Source of the DNA: DASUPK01 sp963833375
GTDB lineage: Bacteria; Actinomycetota; Thermoleophilia; Solirubrobacterales; 70-9
Reading direction: 5' to 3'
Assembly (NCBI GenBank): GCA_963833375.1
Contig: CAWHXR010000010.1
Location: 124,001-188,000 of the forward strand
DNA length: 64,000 nt
In this document: positions 1-9,155 of the stretch, piece after piece
How positions within the stretch are numbered: position 1 is the stretch's first letter
Layout of the letters: every line of letters starts with the position of its first letter
The notes under the pieces: model-generated
What the model saw: only the letters and a program-made list of their open reading frames with translations
Told to the model about the DNA's origin: nothing
Database searches by the model: none
Made by a program: the position numbers and the translations under genes

Positions 1-1011
1 GACGGGGTACTCGCCGTTGCCGAAGCGCCACGCCGTCGCGTAGACCATCTGCTTGGCCGCCTCGATCTTCACCGACATCTCGGCGAACTTGTGGCGAATG
101 GCCTGGAAGCGGCCGATCGGGCGCCCGAACGCCTCGCGCTCCTTGGCGTACTCGAGGGTCCGCTCGAAGACCCGCTCGGCGCCGGAGACACAGCCGATCG
201 CGGCCACCAGGCGCTCTCCCTGGAGTTCCCAGGAGATGTGGTAGAAGCCCTTGCCCTCCTGGCCGAGCATGTTCTCCGCAGGCACACGGACGTCCTGGAA
301 GGAGAGCTCGCCGGTGTCGGAGGCGTGCATCCCCATCTTCTCCAGCTTGCGGGAGACGCTGAATCCCTCGACCTCCTTGCCCTCCGGGTCGCGGATGTCG
401 ACGATGAACAGGGTGATCCCGTCGTGGCCCGCGTCGGGATCGGTCTTGGTCACCAGCACGATGTAGTTGGCCCGCAGCCCGTTGGTGATGAAGGTCTTGG
501 AGCCGTTGATCACGTACTCGTCGCCGTCGCGCTTGGCGGTGGTGCGGATCCCGGCGACGTCCGAGCCGGCGCCCGGCTCGGTGATGCCGAGGGCGCTGAT
601 CAGCTCGCCTTTGATCGAGGGGACCAGGTAGCGCTGCTTCTGGTCCTCGGTGCCGAGCAGATGGATCGGCGGTGTGGCCATGTCGGTGTGGACCGCCATC
701 CCCATGTTGAGGCCGCCACAGCCCGAATAGCTCATCGCGTCCGCGCGAACCAGCGAGTAGTAGTAGTCGCCGCCCTGGCCGCCGTACTCCTCGGGGTAGC
801 AGAGGCCGATGTAGCCGAGCTCGCCGGCGCGGTGCAGGACCGAGTCGGGCCAGAGGTTCTCCTCCCACTCGAAGCGGTGCGGGGTGAGCTCCTTGAGCAC
901 CCAGCTCTTCATCGACTCGCGCAGCTCCTCGTGCTCGTCGGTGAAGATGAAGTGCCGGCCCTTGCCGGAGCCGTAGTCGGGCTTGATGACGCTGGACGTC
1001 GCGGTGGCCAC
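1..1011 (-). CDS. Acyl-CoA dehydrogenase (3' end outside window)
   Basis: FAD-dependent alpha,beta-dehydrogenation of an acyl-CoA, the first step of beta-oxidation-like catabolism, in the cytoplasm. The start is GTG at 1011, with AGGAG about 8 nt upstream, and 337 codons lie in the window; the gene runs off the left edge, so the C-terminal helical domain with the usual catalytic glutamate may be missing here. Visible family signatures are ITEPGAGSDVAGI in the middle domain, followed by NGSKTFITNG, and the helical-domain stretch AFGRPIGRFQ. It diverges from the P450 gene across about 200 bp that contain an operator-like motif also found before the hydratase operon at 6739. The substrate cannot be read from the sequence; the setting suggests a fatty, branched or terpenoid acid. 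Confidence 0.93.
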   Translation of the reverse strand, partial: MATATSSVIKPDYGSGKGRHFIFTDEHEELRESMKSWVLKELTPHRFEWEENLWPDSVLHRAGELGYIGLCYPEEYGGQGGDYYYSLVRADAMSYSGCGGLNMGMAVHTDMATPPIHLLGTEDQKQRYLVPSIKGELISALGITEPGAGSDVAGIRTTAKRDGDEYVINGSKTFITNGLRANYIVLVTKTDPDAGHDGITLFIVDIRDPEGKEVEGFSVSRKLEKMGMHASDTGELSFQDVRVPAENMLGQEGKGFYHISWELQGERLVAAIGCVSGAERVFERTLEYAKEREAFGRPIGRFQAIRHKFAEMSVKIEAAKQMVYATAWRFGNGEYPV

Positions 1012-1212
1012 TGCTGGTTCTCCTTGTCGGCAGGCTTGAAAGAGGAAGGCGCGTCCGGCGCCATCCGGAGAGTGAATAGTAGGACTTCCTACTTCCTACT
1101 GCAACCGATAATCATGCGGAATACTGCTGAGGAAGTACCGGATTATGATGATGTATTCGTCCGGGGTCGCCCGTAGAGTCGGCTGGCCGAACGTTCGAAG
1201 AGGGAGATGCGC
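1012..1212. promoter_or_regulatory. Divergent acd/P450 promoter region with operator-like motif
   Basis: This stretch is richer in A+T than its surroundings. AGTAGGAC-N5-ACTTCC lies at 1078-1096 and is followed by TACT, so AGTAGGA and TCCTACT form an inverted repeat. The same arrangement with the same 5-nt gap recurs at 6687-6705 before the hydratase operon. This is what one would expect of a shared transcription factor site; the MerR regulator encoded at 11635 is the nearest candidate (inference). Confidence 0.55.
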
Positions 1213-2652
1213 GTGGACGCCCCACCCGCAGCCGCTCGCCTTGGGGGGAGCACGGAGTCGAGCAGCGAGGCCCAGCCTCGGAGAGGATCGCCGCCCGGCC
1301 CCCGGACGCCCGCCTGGATGCAGACCTCGCAGTGGATGTTCAAGCCGATCGAGCTGATGGAGCGCTGCCGCCGCCGCTACGGCCCGATCTTCTCGATGCG
1401 GCTCGGCCCGGCGCACGACGTCACCGTGGTCGCCGAGCCCCGGCTCGCCAAGCAGGTGCTGGCCGGCGATCCCAACGTGCTGCGGGCCGGCGACAGCAAT
1501 GGCATCTTCCGGCCGGTCGTTGGGTCCAACTCGATCCTCCTGCTCGACGGCGACGCGCACATGCGCCAGCGCCGGATCCTGCTGCCGGGCTTCGGGGCGT
1601 CCCACGCCGCCGAGTTCATCGACCACGTGCGCGAGATCGCCGAGAAGCGGCTCGCGAACTGGCGGCCGGGGCAGAAGCTCAAGCTGCACGACGAGATGGA
1701 GGCGATCTCGTTCGCGTCCATCATGCGGGTGGTCTTCGGGGAGCACTCCGACGACTCCCACGCCGAGCTGCGCCGGCTGATACCGGAGATGATGGATCGC
1801 TGCGACTCGCCGTTCACGCTGCTGCCCTGGTTCCGCCGGGAGATGGCCGGCGGCTCGCCCTACGCGCGGCTGATGCGGGTGATCGACAAGATCGACGCGG
1901 TCCTCTTCGAGACGATCGCCGAACGGCGCATGGATCCGATGACCCAGTTCCGCGAGGACTCACTGTCCCTTCTGCTGCGCGCCGAGCACGAGGACGGAAC
2001 GCCGCTGGGCGATCGCGAGGTCCGCGACGAGGTCCTGACGATGATCATGGCCGGCTACGAGACCACCACGAGCGGATGCGCCTGGGCTCTCGAGAGGCTG
2101 CTCCGCTCGCCCGAGCAGCTCGACCGCCTGGTCGCGGAGATCGAGGACGGCAAGGACGACGCCTACCTTGACGCCGTGGTCAAGGAGACGCTGCGGGCAC
2201 GGCCGGTCGTTCCGGTGGTCGCGCGGCACGTGTCCGAGGCCATCGAGCTCGACGGCTACCTGATCCCCGCGGGGTCGACGCTGATGGTCTCCATCTATCT
2301 CGTTCACAACGATCCCGAGACGTACCCGGAGCCCGAGCGGTTCCGGCCCGAGCGCTTCCTCGACGGAACGCCGGACGGCGCCGCATGGATCCCGTTCGGC
2401 GGCGGCATTCGCCGCTGCCTCGGGGCGCGCTTCGCCGAGCTTGAGATGAAGGTCGTCCTCACCCAGGTCCTTGCCAGCGCCCGCCTACGACCGGTTGGCC
2501 GCTCCAACGAGGGCGTGACGCGCAAGCGGTTCACCTTCGCGCCCGAGAGCGGAGCGGCCGTGGTCGTAGAGGATCTAGTGCCGCCGCAGAGCGCGCTCGG
2601 TACGCGGCGCTTCCGCCGCCGCGCCCCGCATGTGATGGCGCCTCAGGGCTAG
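1213..2652 (+). CDS. Cytochrome P450
   Basis: Heme-thiolate monooxygenase of about 479 residues, likely soluble. The heme loop FGGGIRRCLG carries the axial cysteine (codon at 2416, residue 402 from this start). The I-helix oxygen-activation motif AGYETTTSG is near residue 280 and the K-helix ExxR is in KETLRARP. The N-terminal PPGPRTPAW resembles proline-rich starts of actinobacterial P450s acting on lipophilic substrates. I chose GTG 1213 because AGGGAG at 1201-1206 then has a 6-nt spacer; ATG 1207 abuts that site and is the alternative, ATG 1318 would remove the proline-rich hinge. No ferredoxin gene is adjacent. Sharing a promoter region with an acyl-CoA dehydrogenase suggests hydroxylation of a substrate later degraded as a CoA ester (inference). 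Confidence 0.9.
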   Translation: MDAPPAAARLGGSTESSSEAQPRRGSPPGPRTPAWMQTSQWMFKPIELMERCRRRYGPIFSMRLGPAHDVTVVAEPRLAKQVLAGDPNVLRAGDSNGIFRPVVGSNSILLLDGDAHMRQRRILLPGFGASHAAEFIDHVREIAEKRLANWRPGQKLKLHDEMEAISFASIMRVVFGEHSDDSHAELRRLIPEMMDRCDSPFTLLPWFRREMAGGSPYARLMRVIDKIDAVLFETIAERRMDPMTQFREDSLSLLLRAEHEDGTPLGDREVRDEVLTMIMAGYETTTSGCAWALERLLRSPEQLDRLVAEIEDGKDDAYLDAVVKETLRARPVVPVVARHVSEAIELDGYLIPAGSTLMVSIYLVHNDPETYPEPERFRPERFLDGTPDGAAWIPFGGGIRRCLGARFAELEMKVVLTQVLASARLRPVGRSNEGVTRKRFTFAPESGAAVVVEDLVPPQSALGTRRFRRRAPHVMAPQG

Positions 2653-2796
2653 ACGCAGCGCCGACTGGGCGCTCCCGCCCAAAAGGGCCTCGGGGCTCCA
2701 GGCGCGAAATGACTCCCCGAAAGTCGGTGAATATGTTCGGTACCGAATAGTCCGCTCGAAAAACGTCCAATCTGCGCCGAAACTCTTCAGGGACCG

Positions 2797-4542
2797 ATGG
2801 GGCTTGTAGCAGCAGTGGGAGGAGTACTGACGGATCCCGATGCCAAGCGGGCACGGGATCGCCTGACTGACCGGCGTCTGCGGTCACACCAGCCGCAGGA
2901 GCTGCTGGCCGGTCCAGCCGCCGCTCGGCCGATCGCCCTGGCACAGGCGTATCTCGGCGCAGGCGCGGCGCTGATCGGGGCGCTCGGGGTCCTGCTCCCG
3001 CATCCCGCCTACTTCAACGTCCCGGCGATCCTCGCGGTGGACGTGACGGCCCTGATCTGGGCCGCCTGGATGTTCCGCACCGCCGGCCGCATCCCGTTCT
3101 GGTTCCTCCGCCTCGGGCCCGCCTTGGCGACCGTGATGACCTCGGTCGCGGTTCATTTCAGCGGCGACGCGACGAGCGGCTATGCCCTCTTCTACGTCTG
3201 GGTCGGCCTCTACGTCTTCTACTTCCCGATCAGCAACAGGGACGCGGGCGCGAACGTCATCTGGACGCTCGTCAACTACGCCGTGGTCATCGCGACCACG
3301 CCGATCGATCCGCCCGGCGGGACGCACGTCGTCGTCCACCACCTCGTGATCACGGTGGGAACGCTGGTCACCGCAGCCACGCTGCTCACCTATCTGCGGG
3401 GACGGGTGGAACGGCTGCTCGGCCGCTTGACCGATGCGGCTCGGACCGATCCGCTGACTGGGCTGCCGAATCGCGTCGCCCTCCACGAGGTCCTCGGCAG
3501 CGAGCTGGACCGCGCCCAGCCCGAGTGGCGGCCGGTCAGCCTCGTCGTCCTCGACCTCGACCGCTTCAAGCGGGTCAACGAGACCCTCGGGCTCTCCGCC
3601 GGCGACCGGACTCTCCGGCGTGTCTCGTCCCTCCTCGACGAAGCGTCCCGCCGCATGGACTTCGTGTCCCGGTCGGGCGGCGAGGAGTTCGCGATCGTGC
3701 TCCCGGAGACCAGCCAGCATCAGGCCTTCCTGTTCGCCGAGGAGCTGCTCGACAAGATCCGCGCGATCTCCGCGGCCCCGGGCGTCCACCTGAGCGCCTC
3801 GGCCGGTGTGGCCGTCTTCCCCGATCACGGCGAGGACCGAGCCACGCTGGCCGGCGCCGCCGACCGCGCCCTGCACGCCGCGAAGGCGCTCGGACGCGAT
3901 CGCGCCGTCATTTACAGCCCGGAGGTGACCAACGTCCTCGGTGCGGTCAACGGCCGCCGGAACGTGGAGACCCAGGCCCACCTCGCGACGGTGCTCAGCT
4001 TGGCGGAGGCGCTGGACCAGCGCGACTCGGGCACCGCCAAGCACAGCCAGACGGTCGGCCGCCTCTGCGAGATGATGGCCCGCGAGCTCGGCTTCGACGA
4101 GGACCGCGTCGAGCGCCTCAGACTGGCGGGCATTCTCCATGACATCGGCAAGATCGGCGTGCCGGACTCCATTCTCTGCAAGCCGGGTGGGCTGACCGCG
4201 GAGGAGATGGACCAGATGAAGCGGCATCCCGAGCTGGGCGCGCGGATGCTGTCGAGCAGCGAGCTCGACGATGTGCGGGGCTGGATACTCGCCCACCACG
4301 AGCGGCCCGACGGCAGCGGCTATCCGAAGGGGCTCTCCGGCGACGAGATCCCGATCGAGGCGTCCATTCTCTCGGTCGGCGATGCCTACGAGGCGATGAC
4401 CAGCGACCGCGTCTACCGCCAGTCGATCGGAGCCGACCGGGCCCGCGAGGAGCTCCTGCGCGGCTCCGGCACGCAGTTCTCGTCCGTGGTGGTCGAGGCG
4501 TTCCTGCACGCCGTCGAGCGCGCCGGCCTCCCCGTCAGCTGA
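2797..4542 (+). CDS. Membrane GGDEF + HD-GYP c-di-GMP signalling protein
   Basis: This 581-residue protein has a hydrophobic N-terminal half (about five to six membrane segments, residues 45-200). A diguanylate cyclase domain follows, with RTDPLTGLPNR at its start and the active-site signature SGGEEF at residues 293-298. A C-terminal HD-GYP phosphodiesterase domain has HDIGKIG near residue 448 and HHERPDGSGYP near 500. Both catalytic motifs look intact, so it could make and break cyclic di-GMP, perhaps switched by the membrane sensor. Its stop overlaps that of the convergent MMPL gene: TCAGCTGA at 4535-4542 carries both stop codons. The preceding 144 bp hold no gene and no obvious terminator. 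Confidence 0.9.
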   Translation: MGLVAAVGGVLTDPDAKRARDRLTDRRLRSHQPQELLAGPAAARPIALAQAYLGAGAALIGALGVLLPHPAYFNVPAILAVDVTALIWAAWMFRTAGRIPFWFLRLGPALATVMTSVAVHFSGDATSGYALFYVWVGLYVFYFPISNRDAGANVIWTLVNYAVVIATTPIDPPGGTHVVVHHLVITVGTLVTAATLLTYLRGRVERLLGRLTDAARTDPLTGLPNRVALHEVLGSELDRAQPEWRPVSLVVLDLDRFKRVNETLGLSAGDRTLRRVSSLLDEASRRMDFVSRSGGEEFAIVLPETSQHQAFLFAEELLDKIRAISAAPGVHLSASAGVAVFPDHGEDRATLAGAADRALHAAKALGRDRAVIYSPEVTNVLGAVNGRRNVETQAHLATVLSLAEALDQRDSGTAKHSQTVGRLCEMMARELGFDEDRVERLRLAGILHDIGKIGVPDSILCKPGGLTAEEMDQMKRHPELGARMLSSSELDDVRGWILAHHERPDGSGYPKGLSGDEIPIEASILSVGDAYEAMTSDRVYRQSIGADRAREELLRGSGTQFSSVVVEAFLHAVERAGLPVS

Positions 4543-6592
4543 ACTCGGGGCGCGCGAAGCGCGCCAGCCACCTCGGCGACCACCACGCCCGCTCCTGGAG
4601 CAGGCCGAGCACGGCGGGGAAGAGAAACGCCCGCACGATGGTCGCGTCGACGAGCACCGCGACGGCGGCGCCCACCGCGACCTCCTTGACGTAGATCAGA
4701 TCCGAGAAGACGAAGGCGCCCATCGCCACAGCGAACAGCAGGGCGGCGGCCGTGATCACGCGCCCGCTGGAAGTGAGGCCCGACGCGATCGCGGCGTCCT
4801 CGGTGTCGGTTCGCCCGCGTGTCTCACCGATGCGCTGCAGCAGGAAGACGCCATAGTCGGTGGAGAGCCCGAAGGCGACGGCGAACAGGAGGATGGGCAT
4901 CGAGGTGTCGAGCGCTCCCTGGCTCGTGTAGTTGAGGAGGTCCTCGAAGCGGCCGTCCTGGAAGACGAAGACGAGCACCCCGAAGGCGACGCTGACGGTG
5001 AGCGTGTTCATCGCCAGGGCCACCAGAGGCAGAACCACCGAGCCGGTCATCAGGAACAGGATCAGGGCGGTGGAGAGGACGATGAACGCGAGGGCCCGGG
5101 GCAGGTGCGCGCCCAGGCTGTGCCGCTGGTCGACCAGCTCGGCGGGCGGTCCGCCGATCAGGGCATTCCTCGCCCAGCGCTCCGATCGCGCCCGCCGCAC
5201 CGTCGCAAGCGCGGCATCCGAGTAGGGCCCGGCCGCGAGCTGGGCGTCCACCCGGAACAGTCGGGGGGTGACCCGTTCGCGCCTGTCGACCCCGGCGATC
5301 GCGCTCTCTCCGGTGAGGCTGCGTACGGCGGCAGCCGCGCTCCTGCGATTCGGAGTGACGACGACGATCCGATCTGCGGGATTGGACGTGAATCGCGCCT
5401 CCACCTTGTCGTCCACCTGCCGGGCGCTCGCGTCCGCGGGCAGGATCTTGGCGTTGGCCTGGGTCAGCTCCACCCGCAGGAAGGGCCCGGCCACGATGAG
5501 CATGACGGCGACCGCGCAGATAGCGACGCTCACCGGGTGGGTGAGGACGAAGCGGGCCAGGGCGAACCAGCGCCGGCCACTCGGGGTTCGCTGCAGGGCC
5601 GGCGGCGCCAGCGCGTTCACCCTCCGTCCGAGCACGGCGAGCAGCGGAGGAAGGAAAAGGAGGCAGACGGCCGCGGAGGAGAGGGCGACCAGCGCTCCCC
5701 CGATCCCGATGGAGTAGAGGAAGCGCTGGGGGAAGATGCAGAGCGAGATCAGCGAGACCGCCACGGTCAGGCCGCTGAAGACGACCATCCTGCCGACCGC
5801 GGCGGTGGTGGCGGTCAGGGTCGCCTCGATCGTCTCCTTGGTCTCGAGCTCCTCCCTGAAGCGCGTCACCAAGAAGAGGCTGTAGTCGATCGCGAGGCCG
5901 AGCCCCAGCCCCGTGACGATGTTGATCGCGAACGCGTCGATGTCGACTACGGCCGTCAAGGCGTTGAGCAGCAGCAGCGTGGTGAGGATGGAGAGCCCGC
6001 CGACCACGACTGGCAGGAGCGCGGCAACGAGCCCGCGGAAGACGAGCAGCGAGAGAAGCAGGAGCAGCGGCAGGGCGTAGAGCTCGATCCTCTGGAGATT
6101 TTCCCGGGTGGTCTTGGTGAGCTCGTCGACGGTGACCGCCGTCCCTCCGACCTCCACGCCCGGGTAACTGGAGAAGCGATCCCGGACCCTGGCGCCGACC
6201 TCGGAGATGTCGGTGACGTCGGCTGAGATGAACCCGAGGACCAGTGCCGCCCTTCCGTCGTCCGAGATCAGTCGCCGGTCCGTCGTCGGCGTCACGACCC
6301 GCCGGATGCCCTGGATGGTCCGCAGCCGCGCTGCGGCGCGCGTCGCGGCGGGGCCCGGGTTCCCGGCCGCCGGCTCCACCAGCAGCTCGACCTCGGGCAC
6401 CGGGCGCTCCCCTGTCGCATCGCGCAGCTCCTTGTAGGCGCGGGAGCTGTCCGAGCTCGGATCCTCGAAGCCGAACCGCTTGACCTTGTCGAACACCGGC
6501 CTGCCTCCGAGCACGCTGACGACGGCGACGATTCCCGCCGCCAGCAACAGAGATCTCCTCCTGCGATAGGCAACGTGCCCCAGTCTCCGCAC
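4535..6592 (-). CDS. MMPL/RND-family exporter
   Basis: Predicted 685-residue inner-membrane transporter of the MmpL/SSD-like RND superfamily. The repeat is visible: one N-terminal helix, an extracytoplasmic loop, five to six helices (around FAINIVTGLGLGLAIDYSLF, where the GLAIDYSLF aspartate-tyrosine pair is the typical proton-relay motif), then a second loop and helices with FGLSTDYGVFLL as the second relay motif. Such proteins export lipids or lipophilic compounds. It is transcribed away from the hydratase operon; its upstream region carries a half-conserved copy (6623-6638) of the TetR-type palindrome seen at 14327 and 37224. It is shorter than mycobacterial MmpL proteins. The substrate is unknown. 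Confidence 0.88.
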   Translation of the reverse strand: MRRLGHVAYRRRRSLLLAAGIVAVVSVLGGRPVFDKVKRFGFEDPSSDSSRAYKELRDATGERPVPEVELLVEPAAGNPGPAATRAAARLRTIQGIRRVVTPTTDRRLISDDGRAALVLGFISADVTDISEVGARVRDRFSSYPGVEVGGTAVTVDELTKTTRENLQRIELYALPLLLLLSLLVFRGLVAALLPVVVGGLSILTTLLLLNALTAVVDIDAFAINIVTGLGLGLAIDYSLFLVTRFREELETKETIEATLTATTAAVGRMVVFSGLTVAVSLISLCIFPQRFLYSIGIGGALVALSSAAVCLLFLPPLLAVLGRRVNALAPPALQRTPSGRRWFALARFVLTHPVSVAICAVAVMLIVAGPFLRVELTQANAKILPADASARQVDDKVEARFTSNPADRIVVVTPNRRSAAAAVRSLTGESAIAGVDRRERVTPRLFRVDAQLAAGPYSDAALATVRRARSERWARNALIGGPPAELVDQRHSLGAHLPRALAFIVLSTALILFLMTGSVVLPLVALAMNTLTVSVAFGVLVFVFQDGRFEDLLNYTSQGALDTSMPILLFAVAFGLSTDYGVFLLQRIGETRGRTDTEDAAIASGLTSSGRVITAAALLFAVAMGAFVFSDLIYVKEVAVGAAVAVLVDATIVRAFLFPAVLGLLQERAWWSPRWLARFARPEFS

Positions 6593-6738
6593 GGCGGCGA
6601 TCCTATGCGCGGTCCCGGCCAGTTGGCTGGCTGGCTAGTGCAGTAGTCGGCACCCTGATGCGGGAAATCTGGACCATTGAGTAAGCAGTAGGACGTAACA
6701 CTTCCCATTGAGCGCCAGATCCACTAGGGTGGCCGGCG
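6593..6738. promoter_or_regulatory. Divergent MMPL / hydratase-operon control region
   Basis: Three signals are visible. TTGGCTGGCTGGCTAG at 6623-6638 matches 13 of 16 positions of the palindrome YTGRCTGGYCAGYCAG found at 14327 and 37224. AGTAGGAC-N5-ACTTCC at 6687-6705 repeats the motif of the acd/P450 promoter. TAGGGT at 6725-6730 is a -10-like box 8 nt before the ATG at 6739, which suggests a leaderless operon transcript. Confidence 0.5.
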
Positions 6739-7518
6739 ATGGCGGAGGAGCTGCTCTACGAGGTCAAGGACGGTGTGGCGACGGCGACGCTCAACCGTCC
6801 CGACCAGCGTAACGCCCTGAACGGGGAGCTCCTCTCGGGTCTGGTCGACGCGATGAAGAGCGCCCGGGACGACGACGCAGTGCGCGCCGTGGTCCTCACC
6901 GGCGCCGGTGACAAGGTCTTCTGCGCCGGGGCTGATCTTGGCGGATTCGCCGCCGACTCACCGCTCGTCGACAAGCACTTCGCCTCGGACCTCTTCCTCG
7001 AGTTCTTCAGGCTGATGCCGCGGCTCGGCAAGCCCTCCCTCTGCGCCGCCAACGGCCACGTGCTGGCGGGGGGCATGGGGCTGGCGCTCTCCTGCGATCT
7101 GCTGATCGCGAAGGAGGGGGCGCGCTTCGGCACCCCGGAGATCAACGTGGGGGCGTTCCCCTACATGATCATGTCGATCATCTACCGCAACGTCCCGCGG
7201 AAGAAGGTCAACGAGATGATGCTGCTCGGCGAGCAGATCTCGGCCGAACAGGCCGTCGAGTACGGGCTCGCCAACAAGGTCGTGTCGGCCGGGGAATTCG
7301 AACCCGCGGTAGACGAGTGGGCACAGAAGCTCGCCTCGAAGAGCCCGGTGCTGATGCGGCTGGGCCACGACGCGATGTACCGCCAGCAGGACATGGCGAT
7401 CGACGACGCCCTGGAGTACCTGCGCTCGCAGCTCTCTCTCACCTTCTCGACCGAGGACGTCAAGGAGGGCGTCGCCGCCTTCTTCGAGAAGCGATCCCCC
7501 AACTGGAAGGGGCACTGA
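6739..7518 (+). CDS. Enoyl-CoA hydratase/isomerase (crotonase fold)
   Basis: 259-residue crotonase-family protein, normally hydrating trans-2-enoyl-CoA or isomerising or cleaving related CoA esters. The oxyanion-hole regions FCAGADLGGF and NGHVLAGGMG are recognisable. Of the two glutamates used by classical hydratases, the second is present (E134 in FGTPEIN), but the first is replaced by glycine (G114 in AGGMGLAL). This points to an isomerase or a specialised hydratase rather than a standard one. First gene of the overlapping operon 6739-12384; the TGA at 7516-7518 overlaps the ATG of the carboxylase gene at 7518. TAGGGT 8 nt before the ATG suggests leaderless transcription. Confidence 0.92.
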   Translation: MAEELLYEVKDGVATATLNRPDQRNALNGELLSGLVDAMKSARDDDAVRAVVLTGAGDKVFCAGADLGGFAADSPLVDKHFASDLFLEFFRLMPRLGKPSLCAANGHVLAGGMGLALSCDLLIAKEGARFGTPEINVGAFPYMIMSIIYRNVPRKKVNEMMLLGEQISAEQAVEYGLANKVVSAGEFEPAVDEWAQKLASKSPVLMRLGHDAMYRQQDMAIDDALEYLRSQLSLTFSTEDVKEGVAAFFEKRSPNWKGH

Positions 7519-9155
7519 TGGCCACCAAGGACGAGACCAAGAACCCGGCCGAGCACAAGGGCGAGGCTCCGGAGGCCCCGGACAAGGTCGAGGGTGGGGA
7601 GGGGACCGGCATGAAGGCCCTCACCGAGGACGTTCACGCCAGGAGGGAGAAGGCGAAGCTCGGCGGCGGCGAGGAGAAGATCGCCGTCCAGCACGAGCGG
7701 GGCAAGCTCACCGCGCGGGAGCGCATCGACCTGCTCTGCGACGCGGGCACCTTCGTCGAGATGGGCATCCACGGCCGTCCCCATTTCTCCCAGCGCAACA
7801 TGGAGGGCCGCGACGCGCCCGCGGACGGCGTGATCACCGGCTGGGGCGACGTGGACGGCCGCCGCTGCTGCATCGCGGCCTACGACTTCACCGTGATGGC
7901 CGGCTCGATGGGGATGACCGGCGAGCTCAAGGTCGCGCGCCTCCGGGAGATGGCGCTCAGCAAGCGGATGCCCTTCATCTGGCTGCTCGACTCCGCGGGC
8001 GCCCGCATCCAGGAGGCGGCCGGCTCGTTGTTCGCCGGCTCTGGGCACCTCTTCCAGGAGGAGGTCGTGATGTCGGGGGTGATCCCGATGGTCGCTGCCA
8101 TGCTCGGTCCGTGCGCGGCCGGCACCGCCTACATCCCCGCGCTCTCCGACTTCGTCCCGATGGTGGTCGGGCAGGGCGCCATGGCGCTCGCCGGGCCGCA
8201 CCTGACGAAGGCGGTCACGGGCGAGGACATCTCGATGGAGGACCTCGGCGGCGCCAAGGTCCACTGCCGCAAGTCCGGTGTAGGAGACCTCGAGGTGAAG
8301 GACGACCAGGCGTGCATCCAGGTCGTCAAGGATTACCTCTCCTACTTCCCGCCCAACTGCGAGGAGCGCCCCCCGGTTCGCGAGGCGACCGATCCGGAGG
8401 ACCGCATGTCGGAGAAGCTGCTCGACATCGTTCCGGAGTCGCCGCGTCACCCGTACGACATGTACGACCTGATCCGCGAGATCACCGACGACGGCGAGAT
8501 CTTCGACATCAAGCCGAAGTTCGCGAAGACGATCATCACCTGCCTGGCGCGGTTCGGCGGCCAGCCGGTCGGCATCGTCGCCAACCAGCCCAAGCAGCTC
8601 GGCGGGATCCTCGAGAACGACTCCGCCGACAAGGCGGCGCGCTTCATCAACCTCTGCGACGCCTTCAACATCCCGCTGGTCTTCCTGCAGGACGTCCCGG
8701 GCTTCATGGTCGGCTCGAAGGTCGAGCACGCGGGGATCATCCGCCACGGCGCCAAGATGCTCTACGCGGTCTCGCGCGCGACCGTGCCCAAGGTGACCGT
8801 CGTCGTCCGCAAGGCGTACGGCGCCGGCTATTACGTGATGAACGGCAAGGCGTACGAGCCCGACCTGATCGTCGCCTGGCCGTCCGCGGAGATCTCGGTG
8901 ATGGGCGCGGAGGGCGCGGTCAACATCATCGGCCGCTCGGCGATCGAGGCGTCCGACGACCCGGAGGCGACCCGCGAGCAGATGCTCCAGGCCGTTCGCA
9001 AGCAGATCGACCCGTACATCGCGGCGGGCAACGCGATGATCGACGACATCATCGACCCGCGGGAGACTCGCCCGACGATCATCCGGGCCCTGCGGATGGC
9101 CGCGGGCAAGCGCGTCGACCGGCCCTGGAGGAAGCACGGAGTGATGCCGGTGTGA
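7518..9155 (+). CDS. Acyl-CoA carboxylase, carboxyltransferase (beta) subunit
   Basis: 545-residue carboxyltransferase of the propionyl-/acetyl-/methylcrotonyl-CoA carboxylase beta family, which moves carboxylate between biotin and an acyl-CoA. Start ATG 7518 overlaps the upstream stop (TGATG). Family landmarks include DSAGARIQE in the first crotonase-like half, DVPGFMVG in the second, and RKAYGAGYYVM with AWPSAEISVMG near the end. The first 35 residues are charged and low-complexity. No biotin carboxylase or biotin carrier gene lies in the operon, so the alpha subunit must come from elsewhere, or the enzyme acts as a decarboxylase/transcarboxylase (inference). A 60-residue ORF starts inside its stop codon, where actinobacterial carboxylases sometimes carry a small epsilon subunit gene. 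Confidence 0.93.
   Translation: MATKDETKNPAEHKGEAPEAPDKVEGGEGTGMKALTEDVHARREKAKLGGGEEKIAVQHERGKLTARERIDLLCDAGTFVEMGIHGRPHFSQRNMEGRDAPADGVITGWGDVDGRRCCIAAYDFTVMAGSMGMTGELKVARLREMALSKRMPFIWLLDSAGARIQEAAGSLFAGSGHLFQEEVVMSGVIPMVAAMLGPCAAGTAYIPALSDFVPMVVGQGAMALAGPHLTKAVTGEDISMEDLGGAKVHCRKSGVGDLEVKDDQACIQVVKDYLSYFPPNCEERPPVREATDPEDRMSEKLLDIVPESPRHPYDMYDLIREITDDGEIFDIKPKFAKTIITCLARFGGQPVGIVANQPKQLGGILENDSADKAARFINLCDAFNIPLVFLQDVPGFMVGSKVEHAGIIRHGAKMLYAVSRATVPKVTVVVRKAYGAGYYVMNGKAYEPDLIVAWPSAEISVMGAEGAVNIIGRSAIEASDDPEATREQMLQAVRKQIDPYIAAGNAMIDDIIDPRETRPTIIRALRMAAGKRVDRPWRKHGVMPV

Noticed and set aside
91..1176. Long open frames antisense to real genes (here opposite the acyl-CoA dehydrogenase; likewise opposite 2797-4542, 7518-9155, 22707-24113 and 47009-49741)
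   Set aside because: High-GC codon bias opens several frames. The translations are low-complexity R/A/P/G/D-rich with no motifs, while the opposite strand encodes clear enzymes.
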